42,654 nucleotides of DNA from an uncultured SAR324 cluster bacterium (GTDB lineage Bacteria; SAR324; NAC60-12). Positions 16,044 through 26,166 of the stretch are shown here, piece by piece. The notes below the pieces were generated by a model. The model did not search any database and was not told the DNA's origin. It saw nothing but the letters and a program-made list of their open reading frames with translations. The position numbers were made by a program, and so were the translations under genes. The stretch is taken from contig CACIWU010000006.1 of NCBI GenBank assembly GCA_902590435.1, positions 1-42,654 of the forward strand. Direction: 5' to 3'. Position 1 is the first letter of the stretch; every line of letters starts with the position of its first letter.

Positions 16044-18353
16044 TTACTTAGTTAATAATAATTCAGCCTTTGAAAGATTTTCTTTCATTCCAAAAATTTC
16101 AACTATATCTCTAACATTTATTAGAGTATCTCCCCTTGGAAGTATTATTTTTCGTCCTCTGATAATTTTTACTATTACGCATCCTTCTGGAAAATCTAAT
16201 TCTCGTATACTCTTGCCATCAATTGATGAGCCAGAAGGTATTTCTATTTCTCTATGAGAAACGAGAGAATTTTCTGGAATATCATAGTTTCCTATATTAC
16301 CGTTAAGGAAATTATCTAGAAATTCTTTTTTCGGTTTTTCTGAAAAAATTGTTACCAAATCTCTAGCATGTAAAATAGTTTCACCCCTAACAATTCTTAA
16401 TTTGCCAGACCGACGAATTGAAACTATTAATGCATCATCACCAAGGTTTAACTCTTTTACTCTTTTCCCAACGTTTGGTGAATCTGCTCTAATTGAAACT
16501 TCAGATAAACAAGATGTTTCTAATTTCCTTATATTTAGAATTTCTTGATGGTGTTGATCTTGAGCTCGATCATTAACGGCTTTGTTATATGCTCTGATTA
16601 TGTCTATTCTTCGAAGAACTCCAAGCAGAATGTTCTTTCTTGATTCTGAAACTACTGGAACACACCCTTCTCCTTGATCTTCAAGATGTTGTAAAGCCAT
16701 CCAAACAGGTTGATTTGGTAAAATCGTTGCTGGATTCTCGTTTGTTAAAATATCCTTTATTGTTTTCGACTCAACAGTTCCTTTTTTTCTAACTTTATCT
16801 AATTCTTTTATAGTTATCAATCCAACAAGCTCATTATCATTCTGAATTACCGGTAGTGCATTGAAGTGCGTACTAGAAAAAATACTCATTAGTTCAATCA
16901 GTGGTAAGTCTATATGAACCGATTCAGTTTCATGGTTCATAGCAAATTCTGCAGTTACTCCTTGCATTAAATCTATTGAACGAGTTTCTGGAGAAAGTAT
17001 TATACCTCTTCTTTTCAATTTGAGTGAGTAAATAGAAAATGGATTTAAATTCCTTGATACAATGGTGCTGACAACAGTAGAAAGCATCAATGGTAGAATT
17101 ATTTGATAATCACCTGTCATTTCAAAAAGTATTAGAATTGCGGTAATTGGAGCATGTGTTGCTCCTCCAACGAATGCAGCCATTCCCACAAGAGCATATG
17201 CTCCAGAAGGAGCGACAATTTCTGGAAAAATGCTGTAAGATATATGACCAAATGATGCTCCGAGCATTGCACCCATGAAAAGTGATGGAGCAAAAATACC
17301 ACCAGAACCTCCTGATCCTAATGTAAGAGTTGTCGCTATAAGTTTCAATATTAATAACCCAAATGATAGTTGAAGGGTAAGTTGACTAAATAGACTGTTT
17401 TCTATAGTTTCATAACCTACTCCAAAAATTCTTGGGAAACCATCAATTTGATAAGACAAAATTCCTAATATGCCGAGTAAAATCCCGCCAAAAAGAGGTT
17501 TTGTAGGTTCTGGAATTTTTATTGCGCTCCAGAGATCTTCAGAAAAGTAGAGTAAACGACTGAATCCTACTGCAGCTATAGCAGCAATAATCCCCATGAG
17601 AGTATATAGTAGCAATTCCCATGGACTTTGAAGAGTATATTCAGGCGTGATGAATGTTCTCTTATCTCCTTCAAAATAATGAGCTATAACATCTGCTGTT
17701 ACTGCTGATATAACTACTGCTCCAAAATAAACACTTCCAAAACGTCGTAATAGAACTTCGAGCGCAAAAACAGCTCCGGCAATTGGTGCATTGAAGGTTG
17801 CTGCAATCCCTCCAGCAGCACCACATGCAACAAGTGTCCTAATATGTTCTTCAGTCAGTTTTAACAATTGTCCAACTGAAGAACCAATTGCGGATCCGAT
17901 TTGAGCGATTGGGCCTTCCCTTCCTACTGATCCTCCACTAGCAATACAAACTGATGATGCAAGAGATTTAACCAAAACTACTCTTGGCCTAATTATTCCT
18001 CCTCTAAGTTCGAGTGATTCCATAACTTCTGGAACTCCATGACCTTTTGCCTCTCGGGCGAAATAATATACCAATGGACCTACAATTGCTCCTCCTAAAG
18101 CAGGAATTAATATCAAATGAATTGGATACCAATCATTCAAAATTCCAGCTAAATCTTCATAAGCAAAATTTTGAATCCAGTCAATTAGATTTCGAAAAAT
18201 AACTGCTCCTAATCCAGCACAAATTCCTACTATCAATGAAGTTAAAAGCATTACGGAGGATTCTTTATCCAATAAGCGCCAGCCCGTAGACTGATTTTTA
18301 AAAAAAGTGCTACATTTTTTTGAAATATTTTTTAACTCTATTAATGGATTCAT
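16044..18353 (-). CDS. ClC-type chloride channel/antiporter with CBS pair and two RCK_C domains
   Basis: A 769-residue membrane protein. The ClC core (about 30-445) has all three ion-pathway signatures: the GSxxGREGP box as GGSVGREGPIAQIG including the gating Glu, GGSGGIFAPSLF, and AFVGGATHAPITA. A CBS-domain pair follows (about 465-590; NALPVIQNDNELVGLITIKE and CVPVVSESRKNILLGVL). Two TrkA-C/RCK_C-like modules end the protein (about 610-690 and 700-769), each with an 'RGxTLI..RDxVxIF' pattern. The gating Glu is compatible with either Cl-/H+ exchange or a channel. The C-terminal modules suggest ligand control, for instance by nucleotides, which is inference. It is divergent from the phosphofructokinase gene. 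Confidence 0.93.
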   Translation of the reverse strand: MNPLIELKNISKKCSTFFKNQSTGWRLLDKESSVMLLTSLIVGICAGLGAVIFRNLIDWIQNFAYEDLAGILNDWYPIHLILIPALGGAIVGPLVYYFAREAKGHGVPEVMESLELRGGIIRPRVVLVKSLASSVCIASGGSVGREGPIAQIGSAIGSSVGQLLKLTEEHIRTLVACGAAGGIAATFNAPIAGAVFALEVLLRRFGSVYFGAVVISAVTADVIAHYFEGDKRTFITPEYTLQSPWELLLYTLMGIIAAIAAVGFSRLLYFSEDLWSAIKIPEPTKPLFGGILLGILGILSYQIDGFPRIFGVGYETIENSLFSQLTLQLSFGLLILKLIATTLTLGSGGSGGIFAPSLFMGAMLGASFGHISYSIFPEIVAPSGAYALVGMAAFVGGATHAPITAILILFEMTGDYQIILPLMLSTVVSTIVSRNLNPFSIYSLKLKRRGIILSPETRSIDLMQGVTAEFAMNHETESVHIDLPLIELMSIFSSTHFNALPVIQNDNELVGLITIKELDKVRKKGTVESKTIKDILTNENPATILPNQPVWMALQHLEDQGEGCVPVVSESRKNILLGVLRRIDIIRAYNKAVNDRAQDQHHQEILNIRKLETSCLSEVSIRADSPNVGKRVKELNLGDDALIVSIRRSGKLRIVRGETILHARDLVTIFSEKPKKEFLDNFLNGNIGNYDIPENSLVSHREIEIPSGSSIDGKSIRELDFPEGCVIVKIIRGRKIILPRGDTLINVRDIVEIFGMKENLSKAELLLTK

Positions 18354-18748
18354 GTTTTAAAATTATTTAGCCTACGTAAATAGTAAAATTCGTAAATATT
18401 TATGAAAAATTTTTTACAGTTACTAATAATAAGAGATATGAGTTAGAATTATTTTCAAGTTTATGATGTATTATTTTTTAGACTTTTTTTATTTTAATTA
18501 AATTAAAAAATATTTGTTGATGATGTAAAATATATTTTTATCTTAATGGAAAATATCATAAAGATTTATTTTTGCAAAGATGGAAAACTTCTTTAAAGCA
18601 TTATACTATTACAGTTTTAAGATATTTTATATATTTTTAGTTTAAGATATATTAATTTATATCATACATACCAATGGCTTTTTTTACTTCTGTAATTAAA
18701 ATTTTTTATCAGAATTTTACATTAAAATTAATTTAATAAGAGATTATT
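18354..18748. other. 395-nt divergent intergenic region
   Basis: Extremely AT-rich spacer between clcA-type (-) and pfp (+). It must carry promoters in both directions, but A/T runs make any single -10/-35 pair unconvincing. I see no inverted repeat, ORF or RNA here. Confidence 0.5.
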
Positions 18749-19945
18749 ATGACAAAAAATTATAAAGGAACGATTGCGATTCTAACTGGAGGTGGAGATG
18801 TCCCTGGTTTAAACCCTGCTATAAGGGCAGCTACTATACGAGCTAATAAAGAAGGATATAGAGTCTTAGGTTTACGGAATGGTTGGGAGGGTATAATGAA
18901 AATTGACCGTTCTAAACCAATAGAAAAACAAAATTATTGTCAGATTCTAAGTGAAAACAATGTTAAAAAAATAGTTAGGTCGGGTGGAACATTTTTACAT
19001 ACTTCCAGAACTAAACCTAGCAAGGTAGCTAAAGGAAAAGTCCCCGAAGAACTTCGGGAAAAATATAGTGCGGATTCAAATGATTTGACTGATGAAATAT
19101 TGAAAAATTTAGAATACCTAGGGGTAGAATTTTTAATTCCAATAGGTGGAGATGATACTTTGAGTTATGGACTGAGACTTCATGATGAAGGTGTAAGATG
19201 CATCGGAATTCCTAAGACAATGGATAACGATGTGCCTGGTACTGATTATTGTATTGGTTTTAGCACTTGTGTTACTCGTACAATTGAATACACGCACCAA
19301 TTAAGAACTTGTGCTGGTTCTCACGAAAGAATTATGGTTATTGAAGTTATGGGACGATATGCAGGCTATACAGCATTGGTTCCTGCAATGGCGGGAGCAT
19401 CTGATCGTTGTGTAATTCCAGAATTTAAATTTGATATTGAAAGATTAACTGAATTACTAGTTAAAGATCGAAAAGATAATGAAAGTAATTATTCTGTAGT
19501 TTTAGTTTCTGAGGGTGCTATGTTTAAAGGAAGTGAGATGACATTTGCCAATCAAACTCCAGATGATTATGGTCATAAAAAGCTTGGAGGAATTGGAGAT
19601 ATGGTAAGTTTTGAAATTTTGTCACGTTCTTCTAAATATAATAAAGGAGTACCGATAAATACTATCAATCAAAGGATGAGTTATATGACACGTTCAGGAC
19701 AACCAGATGCAATTGATTCCATTGTGCCTATGGCTTTTGGCAACCTTGCAATAGATCTCATTTTGGGAGGGGAAAGTGGTAGGATGGTATGTTTAAAGGA
19801 TGGTCGCTATGATCATGTTCCGTTTGAGTTGATCACCCAATATGACAAAAAAATTGATATAAGTCGTTTTTATGACTCAGATCGATATAGGCCTCATTAT
19901 CTCAATTGTTTGGGGATGCCACTATATATTATGACAGGAGATTGA
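18749..19945 (+). CDS. pfp: phosphofructokinase with PPi-dependent signature
   Basis: A 398-residue PfkA-superfamily enzyme. It starts with the nucleotide or PPi loop ILTGGGDVPGLNPAIR. Two positions decide the phosphoryl donor. GGDDT (D136) replaces the GGDGS of ATP enzymes, and PKTMDND (K156) replaces PGTIDND. This Asp/Lys pair is the accepted signature for pyrophosphate-dependent enzymes. MGRYAGYTAL and EGAMFKG are also present, with QRMSYMTRSGQPDAIDS near the C-terminus. The enzyme would phosphorylate fructose 6-phosphate reversibly with PPi, serving glycolysis and gluconeogenesis. Biochemical proof of donor use is lacking. ATG start, monocistronic or first gene upstream of the ThDP enzyme (87 nt gap). 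Confidence 0.9.
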   Translation: MTKNYKGTIAILTGGGDVPGLNPAIRAATIRANKEGYRVLGLRNGWEGIMKIDRSKPIEKQNYCQILSENNVKKIVRSGGTFLHTSRTKPSKVAKGKVPEELREKYSADSNDLTDEILKNLEYLGVEFLIPIGGDDTLSYGLRLHDEGVRCIGIPKTMDNDVPGTDYCIGFSTCVTRTIEYTHQLRTCAGSHERIMVIEVMGRYAGYTALVPAMAGASDRCVIPEFKFDIERLTELLVKDRKDNESNYSVVLVSEGAMFKGSEMTFANQTPDDYGHKKLGGIGDMVSFEILSRSSKYNKGVPINTINQRMSYMTRSGQPDAIDSIVPMAFGNLAIDLILGGESGRMVCLKDGRYDHVPFELITQYDKKIDISRFYDSDRYRPHYLNCLGMPLYIMTGD

Positions 19946-20032
19946 AAACTTTTTTTGAAAAATCATGATACTTTTAATAATCATTTAATTTATAAAAATT
20001 TTAAAAAATAATTATAATATAATTTCCTAAAA

Positions 20033-21688
20033 ATGAGTGTTGCAGAATCAATTTTCAGAGCGATTAAGATTCGCAAAATAGATTACGTATTTTGTGTTCC
20101 GGGCGAAAGCTTTCTTGCAGTTATGGATTCATTTTACGGATCTGAAAAACCTTATTTGATTTCAACAAGACATGAAGAAGGTGCTGGTATCATGGCAGAA
20201 GCTTATGCAAAAGCTTCAAATAAAACTGGGGTTTGTATTGTAACACGAGGTCCTGGATTAGCACATGTGTCAATTGCTTTGCATACAGCGAGACAAGACT
20301 CTACTCCACTCATTGTTTTTGTGGGTCAAGTTCCAACAAATGTTAGATATCGAGAAGCTTTTCAAGAATTAGACATAGTTGATTTAGTTCGTCCTATTAC
20401 AAAGTGGGCGGTTGAAATTAACCGAGCTGATAGAGTTCTTGAGATAGTTGACAAAGCTTTTCATATTGCTAATTCAGGTAGACCTGGGCCAGTAGTGATT
20501 GGCCTTCCAGAAGATATTGATAGAAGTGGTTTAGTTACTAATTCTTTGAAGCGTGAAACAATTATAAGCGAACCTTCTACATCTATAGAAGGGGCAGATA
20601 TGGCTGCCAGAATTATTAAACAGGCATTAAGGCCTTGTATTGTTGCTGGCGAAGGCATTTTAAGAGGCAATCTTTCAGAAAAGTTAGTCCATTTTGCAGA
20701 ATATGTTGAGGTTCCGGTTTTTACTGCATGGAGAAGGTTTGATGCTTTTCCAAATAACCATAGATTATATATGGGAGGTCTTCATCTTTCCTCAATTAAT
20801 GATGAATTATCAGAACCACTTAAAAAGGCAGATCTTGTCATCGCATTAGGTACACGTCTTGATGAATTTACAACAATGAATTATTCTTATCCAACAATTA
20901 ACCAAAAACTTATTCATATTGATCAATCTCCTGAAGATACCGGAGGGAGTTGTGTTGGGGCGGATCTGGCCATTTTAGCAAATGTAGGAGAAGCAATTGT
21001 TAGAATTGAAAATAGTTTAAAAATTTTGGATTTTCGTAAGCCAAAGAAAGCACGTTTAAGTGAGGTAATTATTTGGAGAAATAATTTTATATCAAAAACT
21101 ACACCTAGTATTGTAGGGAATAATCTTAGGGATGGAGAAATTGATCTTCAGGGAATATTTTATGATATAATTAAAATATTAGATGAAGATGCAAGTACAA
21201 CCTGTGATGCTGGAGACTTTGGAAGTTGGCTAATAAAATTTTATAAATGGAACAAACCAAATACATTTTTTGGACCTACATCTGGTGCTATGGGTTATGC
21301 TTTACCAGCTGCAATTGGAGCTAAATTGGCTAGACCTAAATCCCCAGCAGTAGCGTTTGCTGGAGACGGAGGATTTGCAATGACTATGAGCGAATTCGAA
21401 ACTGCTGTTAGATTAAATCTTGGAAACTTGGTTGTACTTGTGTTCAATAACAATAATTATGGCACTATAAAGAGACATCAAATTAAAGAATTTCCTGGGC
21501 GTCAGATTGGAACAAATCTATCTGAAATTGATTTTTCAAAAATTGCGAAGGCCTTGGGAGGAATTGGTTATAGTGTCAGAAAGAATGAAGAGTTTTCTAA
21601 AGCTTTTGAGGAAGCTCTTAATTCAAAATGTCCAGCAGTGATCGACATTAAATTTTCAGCCAATAGTGTTAATGCATGGGGTATTTAA
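20033..21688 (+). CDS. thiamine diphosphate-dependent enzyme, acetolactate synthase large-subunit-like
   Basis: A 551-residue protein with the three ThDP-enzyme domains. The N-terminal Pyr domain carries the catalytic Glu E48 in STRHEEGAG and the TRGPGLAHV loop. The central domain spans about 190-330. The C-terminal PP domain has GDGGFAMTMSEFETAVRLN and NNNNYG, the Mg/ThDP motif GDG-x(~25)-NN. Relatives include acetolactate synthase, glyoxylate carboligase, sulfoacetaldehyde acetyltransferase and benzoylformate decarboxylase. No regulatory ilvN is present, and the neighbours (BioY, a class V aminotransferase) do not define a pathway. The substrate is therefore left open. The start ATG lies at 20033 without a clear Shine-Dalgarno. 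Confidence 0.88.
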   Translation: MSVAESIFRAIKIRKIDYVFCVPGESFLAVMDSFYGSEKPYLISTRHEEGAGIMAEAYAKASNKTGVCIVTRGPGLAHVSIALHTARQDSTPLIVFVGQVPTNVRYREAFQELDIVDLVRPITKWAVEINRADRVLEIVDKAFHIANSGRPGPVVIGLPEDIDRSGLVTNSLKRETIISEPSTSIEGADMAARIIKQALRPCIVAGEGILRGNLSEKLVHFAEYVEVPVFTAWRRFDAFPNNHRLYMGGLHLSSINDELSEPLKKADLVIALGTRLDEFTTMNYSYPTINQKLIHIDQSPEDTGGSCVGADLAILANVGEAIVRIENSLKILDFRKPKKARLSEVIIWRNNFISKTTPSIVGNNLRDGEIDLQGIFYDIIKILDEDASTTCDAGDFGSWLIKFYKWNKPNTFFGPTSGAMGYALPAAIGAKLARPKSPAVAFAGDGGFAMTMSEFETAVRLNLGNLVVLVFNNNNYGTIKRHQIKEFPGRQIGTNLSEIDFSKIAKALGGIGYSVRKNEEFSKAFEEALNSKCPAVIDIKFSANSVNAWGI

Positions 21689-21841
21689 GAATTAAAATAT
21701 GGATACAGTTATTAATTTTTTTGAATTTGTTTTCAAAAATAATTATTCACATTTAAGGAATTACTTGATAGAATTGTTTCTATAAAAATAATAATTATTA
21801 TAAAATTAATTTTTTAAATACAGGCATAAACAAGGAGTTTA

Positions 21842-22471
21842 ATGAAAACAATAATACAAGTATTGACCTATCCAAGCATGTCTGAAAGGCTTATTCTATC
21901 TGGATGTGAGTTTAATGTGCCCGGAGATTTAGTTAAAGCTGAAAGATTAATAAGGAGCATCATTCTTGCAATTTCTGGATCAGCCTTGATTGCTATATGT
22001 GCTCAAATTTATATCCCACTTTATCCAGTCCCCATTACAATGCAGACGTTTGCTGTTTTTCTAATAGGTTTGACTTATGGATGGCGACTAGCTGGAGTTA
22101 CAATTGCTCTTTATTTAGTTGAAGGTGCTATAGGCTTGCCTGTGTTTGCTAAAGGAGGACTAGGGATGGCCGTTTTTGCTGGACCTACAGCAGGATTTTT
22201 ATTTGGTTTTTTCTTTGCTGCAATAGCTTGTGGTTGGTTTGCAGAGAGAGGTTTCGATAGAAGTTATGTTAAATTGTTTTTCTCTTTGTTGATTGGAAAT
22301 GTCCTGCTTTATGCACTAGGTCTTTTTTGGTTAGGTAATTTTATAGGATGGGATAAGCCAGTTTTAAAATTGGGACTATATCCGTTTCTTTTAGGAGACT
22401 TAATAAAAATATTTATGGTAGTATTTATACTCCCTCCAGTATGGAAATATGTAAATAAAATTAAGTCTTAG
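21842..22471 (+). CDS. bioY: biotin transporter S component BioY
   Basis: A 209-residue membrane protein of the BioY family. Six hydrophobic segments are visible. The family signatures are IYIPLYPVPITMQTFAVFL and LYLVEGAIGLPVFA, with a glycine-rich GGLGMAVFAGPTAGFLFGF. BioY binds biotin and works with an ECF energising module or alone in some bacteria. No EcfA/EcfT genes are in the window. A hydrophilic extension of about 35 residues precedes the first membrane helix. The chosen ATG has an AAGGAG site 8 nt upstream, which supports the longer N-terminus. Confidence 0.92.
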   Translation: MKTIIQVLTYPSMSERLILSGCEFNVPGDLVKAERLIRSIILAISGSALIAICAQIYIPLYPVPITMQTFAVFLIGLTYGWRLAGVTIALYLVEGAIGLPVFAKGGLGMAVFAGPTAGFLFGFFFAAIACGWFAERGFDRSYVKLFFSLLIGNVLLYALGLFWLGNFIGWDKPVLKLGLYPFLLGDLIKIFMVVFILPPVWKYVNKIKS

Positions 22472-22741
22472 CTTTATTTGTTATTACCTACTTATTTTAC
22501 TTCTGATTAAAAGTTGTTATTTTTTTTTTCAATAAATTAAACTATAATTTTTTCAAGTGATGATTATTCCCTTTTTAATATTATATAATTTTAAAATTTC
22601 CCTTTAATAATCGATATTTATGATATTTTGTTGATCTACAAAACAGATTATTTTTATTAAATTAAGTGCGCAAAATTTTCCCATAAAATTAGATTAATTA
22701 GGGAAATTAAATAAAAAATAAACTTATAAGTAATTTTTAGC

Positions 22742-23950
22742 GTGCCATATTCTCCCCCTAAAACTCAACATTTAGATGGTATCCTTCCAAAGGAACCCCT
22801 TTTATTGATGGGCGCCGGGCCGGTACCCATTTCACACGCTGTGTCGCGAGCGAACGGAGTTGTTATAAATCATCTTGGTGAAACCATGGATGCTGTAATT
22901 AAAAATGTCAAAATCATGGGAAGGTATGCTTTTCAAACCGTTTCAGACAAAATTATTGGAGTTTCAGGACCTGCTTCTGCAGCTATGGAAATGGCAATTA
23001 CCAATTTGTTGTGGCCTGGTAGAAGTGTTTTGTCTTTATCCATTGGAACTTTTAGTGCAAGAATGGCTGAAATGGCTAAAGGTGTAGGTGCAGAAGTTAC
23101 CATTCTAAAGTCTTCAGGAATTGAACCAATCAGATTGGAACAAGTTAGAAAAGAGTTAGAAAAAAAAAGATTTGACGTAGTTAGTCTTGTACAGGGAGAA
23201 ACTTCTTGTGGTATAGAGATGAAATGTTTGCCTGAAATTTCAAAGATGGTCAAAGAGCATGGAGCGCTTTTAATTGTAGATGCTGTTTGCACCTTGACTA
23301 CAATGCCTCTTCAAATGGACGAGTGGGGTGTTGATGTTGTTATTTCTGGAGGACAAAAGGGATTATCTTCAATTCCAGGGGTATCTTTGATAGCATTTTC
23401 AGGAGACGCATGGAAGACCATTGAATCTAGAAAAAACAGACATCCCCACTGGTGTCTAAATGCATTGCTCGCTCAAACATTTTGGGGGGCACAGCAGTAT
23501 CATTATACGGCTCCTGTTCCCGGTATTTTGGCATTGCATGAAGCTCTTAGACAAATATGTGAGGAAACCTTGCCAGTTCGTTTTGAAAGACACAGAATAA
23601 GTTCTATAGCATTACAATCAGGAATTGAAATGATGGGTTTAAAGCTTTTTGTTCCAATAAAAGATCGTCTCAATTCCGTTGTCGCAATTTGTAGTCCAGG
23701 AGATGCTGAAAGTTCCAAAATAAGAAAAATTATGTCAGATCGTTTTAATGTTGAAATCTCCGGAGCATTTGGTTTGGATATACTTAGAATCGGTCAAATG
23801 GGAGAGCAATGTCGTTCACACAATATTTTCAAAGTTTTGTATGCTCTTGGGATGAGTTGTCGTCAAGAAGGAATTGATTTGGATGTAAGTTTAGGAATGG
23901 CTGAGTTAGAAAGAAATTTGATGATTGATCCAGAGAATCTAGTAGATTAA
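22742..23950 (+). CDS. class V PLP aminotransferase (serine/alanine-glyoxylate or -pyruvate type)
   Basis: A 402-residue fold-type I PLP enzyme. It has the N-terminal LLMGAGPVPIS phosphate-loop region, GVSGPASAAMEMA, LVQGETSCGIEM, the PLP-ring Asp D180 (LIVDAVCTL) and the Schiff-base Lys K206 (SGGQKGLSSIPG). This is the AGXT/SPT/SGA branch, which moves amino groups among alanine, serine, glyoxylate and pyruvate. The exact donor/acceptor pair is not readable. The start is GTG; an earlier start is unlikely because the conserved block begins only about 20 residues in. Codons 23-40 are strikingly GC-rich (34 of 50 bases in 22811-22860) compared with the surrounding sequence. It ends 7 nt before queG. 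Confidence 0.9.
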   Translation: MPYSPPKTQHLDGILPKEPLLLMGAGPVPISHAVSRANGVVINHLGETMDAVIKNVKIMGRYAFQTVSDKIIGVSGPASAAMEMAITNLLWPGRSVLSLSIGTFSARMAEMAKGVGAEVTILKSSGIEPIRLEQVRKELEKKRFDVVSLVQGETSCGIEMKCLPEISKMVKEHGALLIVDAVCTLTTMPLQMDEWGVDVVISGGQKGLSSIPGVSLIAFSGDAWKTIESRKNRHPHWCLNALLAQTFWGAQQYHYTAPVPGILALHEALRQICEETLPVRFERHRISSIALQSGIEMMGLKLFVPIKDRLNSVVAICSPGDAESSKIRKIMSDRFNVEISGAFGLDILRIGQMGEQCRSHNIFKVLYALGMSCRQEGIDLDVSLGMAELERNLMIDPENLVD

Positions 23951-23957
23951 AAATGAA

Positions 23958-25127
23958 ATGAAATCTAATTCTATAAACAAATTGATTTCAAGAAAAGCTA
24001 CTGAACTAGGTTTTGATCTAGTTGGCTTTGCTCCTGTCTCACGTAGCAAGACTATTGAAATCTATAATAATTGGCTTAAGAAAGGTTATTCTGGTTCAAT
24101 GGATTACCTAAAACGTCATGCAAAACTTAAAGAAGATCCTAGAAAATTACTTCCTCAAACTGTTTCTTTAGTTGCACTTGGTTTTAACTATAATACAATA
24201 GACCCGCCAACTATAACTAATGATCCAAAAATAGGAAAGATTAGTCGTTATGCCTGGGGGGAGGATTATCATTCTCTGATAAGAAAAAAATTAAATGTTT
24301 TAGAAGATTATGTATGTAGAGAACTTAAAGTAGGAAATATTTCTCGTTCTTTTGTGGACTCAGGCCCAATTTTGGAAAAGGAAATTGCTTTTCGTGCTGG
24401 ATTGGGATGGATTGGTAAGAATTCTAATTTGATTAACTACAAAAAAGGATCATGGTTTTTTTTAGCTGAAATTCTTGTTGATTTTGAGTTAGAACCTGAT
24501 TTTCCATTTGATAGAGTTGATTGTGGGAAATGTACTATTTGTATAGATGCTTGCCCAACGAATGCAATTATAGATGATAGATTAATAGATGCTAGGCTAT
24601 GTATTTCATATTTGACCATAGAGTTAAAAGATTCAATTCCAAAAAAACTTAGATCAAAAATGGGTAATCATATTTTTGGATGTGATATTTGTCAGAATGT
24701 TTGTCCTTGGAACAAAGAATCAGCTAAATCAAATGAAAAAGGGCTTTATCCTCTCCCTGAAAATATAAGTCCTGAATTGGCTAAATTGATGAATATGGAT
24801 GCCAATGATTTCAATAATCGTTTCAAAAATAGTCCTATCAAAAGGACTAAACGTAGAGGATTATTACGTAACGTAGCAGTAGCTTTGGGAAATTGGGCTA
24901 ATCCTGCGGCAATTCCTGCCTTAAGTAAGGGACTTCATGATGAAGAGTCTTTGGTACGTTCTCATTCGGCATGGGCAATGGGAAGGATTTTAGATAAAAA
25001 AGCGAAAAAAAAATTGGAAGAAGCTAAGGAATTGGAAGATAATGAAGAAGTATTGAAAGAAATTGTAGAAGCTTTAAATTACCTAGAATCGGTTTTACAA
25101 AAAAATGTAAAAAAGCATATACATTGA
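23958..25127 (+). CDS. queG: epoxyqueuosine reductase
   Basis: A 389-residue QueG, the cobalamin and iron-sulfur enzyme for the last step of queuosine synthesis in tRNA. The catalytic Asp D134 appears in SFVDSGPILEK. Two [4Fe-4S] clusters are encoded by VDCGKCTICIDACP (C189, C192, C195, C199) and GCDICQNVCP (C242, C245, C249) with an extra Cys at 215. The C-terminus carries PBS-lyase HEAT-like repeats (RNVAVALGNWANPAAIPAL, VRSHSAWAMGRI). The gene begins 7 nt after the aminotransferase, so it is probably co-transcribed. An out-of-use ATG at 23953 is followed directly by a stop in its frame, which fixes the start at 23958. Confidence 0.96.
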   Translation: MKSNSINKLISRKATELGFDLVGFAPVSRSKTIEIYNNWLKKGYSGSMDYLKRHAKLKEDPRKLLPQTVSLVALGFNYNTIDPPTITNDPKIGKISRYAWGEDYHSLIRKKLNVLEDYVCRELKVGNISRSFVDSGPILEKEIAFRAGLGWIGKNSNLINYKKGSWFFLAEILVDFELEPDFPFDRVDCGKCTICIDACPTNAIIDDRLIDARLCISYLTIELKDSIPKKLRSKMGNHIFGCDICQNVCPWNKESAKSNEKGLYPLPENISPELAKLMNMDANDFNNRFKNSPIKRTKRRGLLRNVAVALGNWANPAAIPALSKGLHDEESLVRSHSAWAMGRILDKKAKKKLEEAKELEDNEEVLKEIVEALNYLESVLQKNVKKHIH

Positions 25128-25404
25128 GTTATTTTTAATCCTACTTTCTAAAAAATTATTAATAAAATATAAATTTAAGGTTAATATTTTTAAAAAATAT
25201 ATCTTTTCTTTTACTATGGAGAAACTATTGTTTTTGGTAAAAAAAATGCATTTTGCAATAATAATCTTAAATTCAAATAATTATTGTAAATTTTATATTC
25301 TATAATTTTAATCTTTCACTAAAAAAATCAGCAATTTATAATCCAAAATAAAATTTTTTAAAAAATACTTTCAAAAATAAACTTAGATTTTTTAATTATT
25401 AAAT

Positions 25405-26049
25405 ATGCATATTATTTTATTAGGTCCTCCAGGCTCTGGTAAAGGTACTCAAGCAAAAAAAATTTCCAAAGAATATGGATTTATTCAACTTTCCACTGGT
25501 GATATTCTTAGAGCTTCTTTTAAGTCAGATTCGAATTTTAGTAAAAAGCATAAAAGTACAGTTGATGGTGGAAGTTTAGTTTCCGATGAGTTGGTGATTC
25601 GGATAGTAGAAGACAGAATTTTTAAAGAAGACTGTTCAGCGGGATATATGCTTGATGGATTCCCAAGGAATTTATTGCAAGCAAAAAAATTAGACAATAT
25701 GCTTTTAAATAGGAATCAGTATATTGATATGGTATTACTATTTAATGTAAGTGATAATAATGTAGTTCGAAGATTGGCGGGTCGTCGCTTCCATGAAAAA
25801 AGTGGAAGAAGTTATCATTTGGAATTTAATCCGCCAAAAAGTGAGGGTAGAGATGACCTTACAGGTGAATCTCTAATTCAGAGGGCTGATGATAAGGAAG
25901 CTGTAGTGCAGTCTAGGTTAAAAATATATCACGATCAAACAAAACCTTTGATTAATTACTATGCAGAAAAGGGCATGCTTCAAAAAATTGAATGTATTGG
26001 TAATCCTGCTCAAGTATTTTCTGAAATTAAAAATATTATTGATAAATAG
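25405..26049 (+). CDS. adk: adenylate kinase
   Basis: A 214-residue adenylate kinase of the long-LID type. The P-loop is GPPGSGKGTQA (starting at residue 7), then STGDILRA, MLDGFPRN for AMP binding, and the LID region GRRFHEKSGRSYHLEFNPPK. The LID lacks the four zinc-binding cysteines, so it is the non-zinc form seen in most proteobacteria. It catalyses ATP + AMP to 2 ADP in the cytoplasm. The first residues (MHIILLG) fit the family start. It is followed 117 nt later by mnmG. Confidence 0.97.
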   Translation: MHIILLGPPGSGKGTQAKKISKEYGFIQLSTGDILRASFKSDSNFSKKHKSTVDGGSLVSDELVIRIVEDRIFKEDCSAGYMLDGFPRNLLQAKKLDNMLLNRNQYIDMVLLFNVSDNNVVRRLAGRRFHEKSGRSYHLEFNPPKSEGRDDLTGESLIQRADDKEAVVQSRLKIYHDQTKPLINYYAEKGMLQKIECIGNPAQVFSEIKNIIDK

Positions 26050-26166
26050 ATAATTTAAATTTTCTATTTTGAAATATTATAATTTATACTGATATACTCC
26101 TTCCATAAGAAAACATTTATTTTCAAATTAACCAGTTCACGAAAAAAATAATTCTTAAAAAAATAT

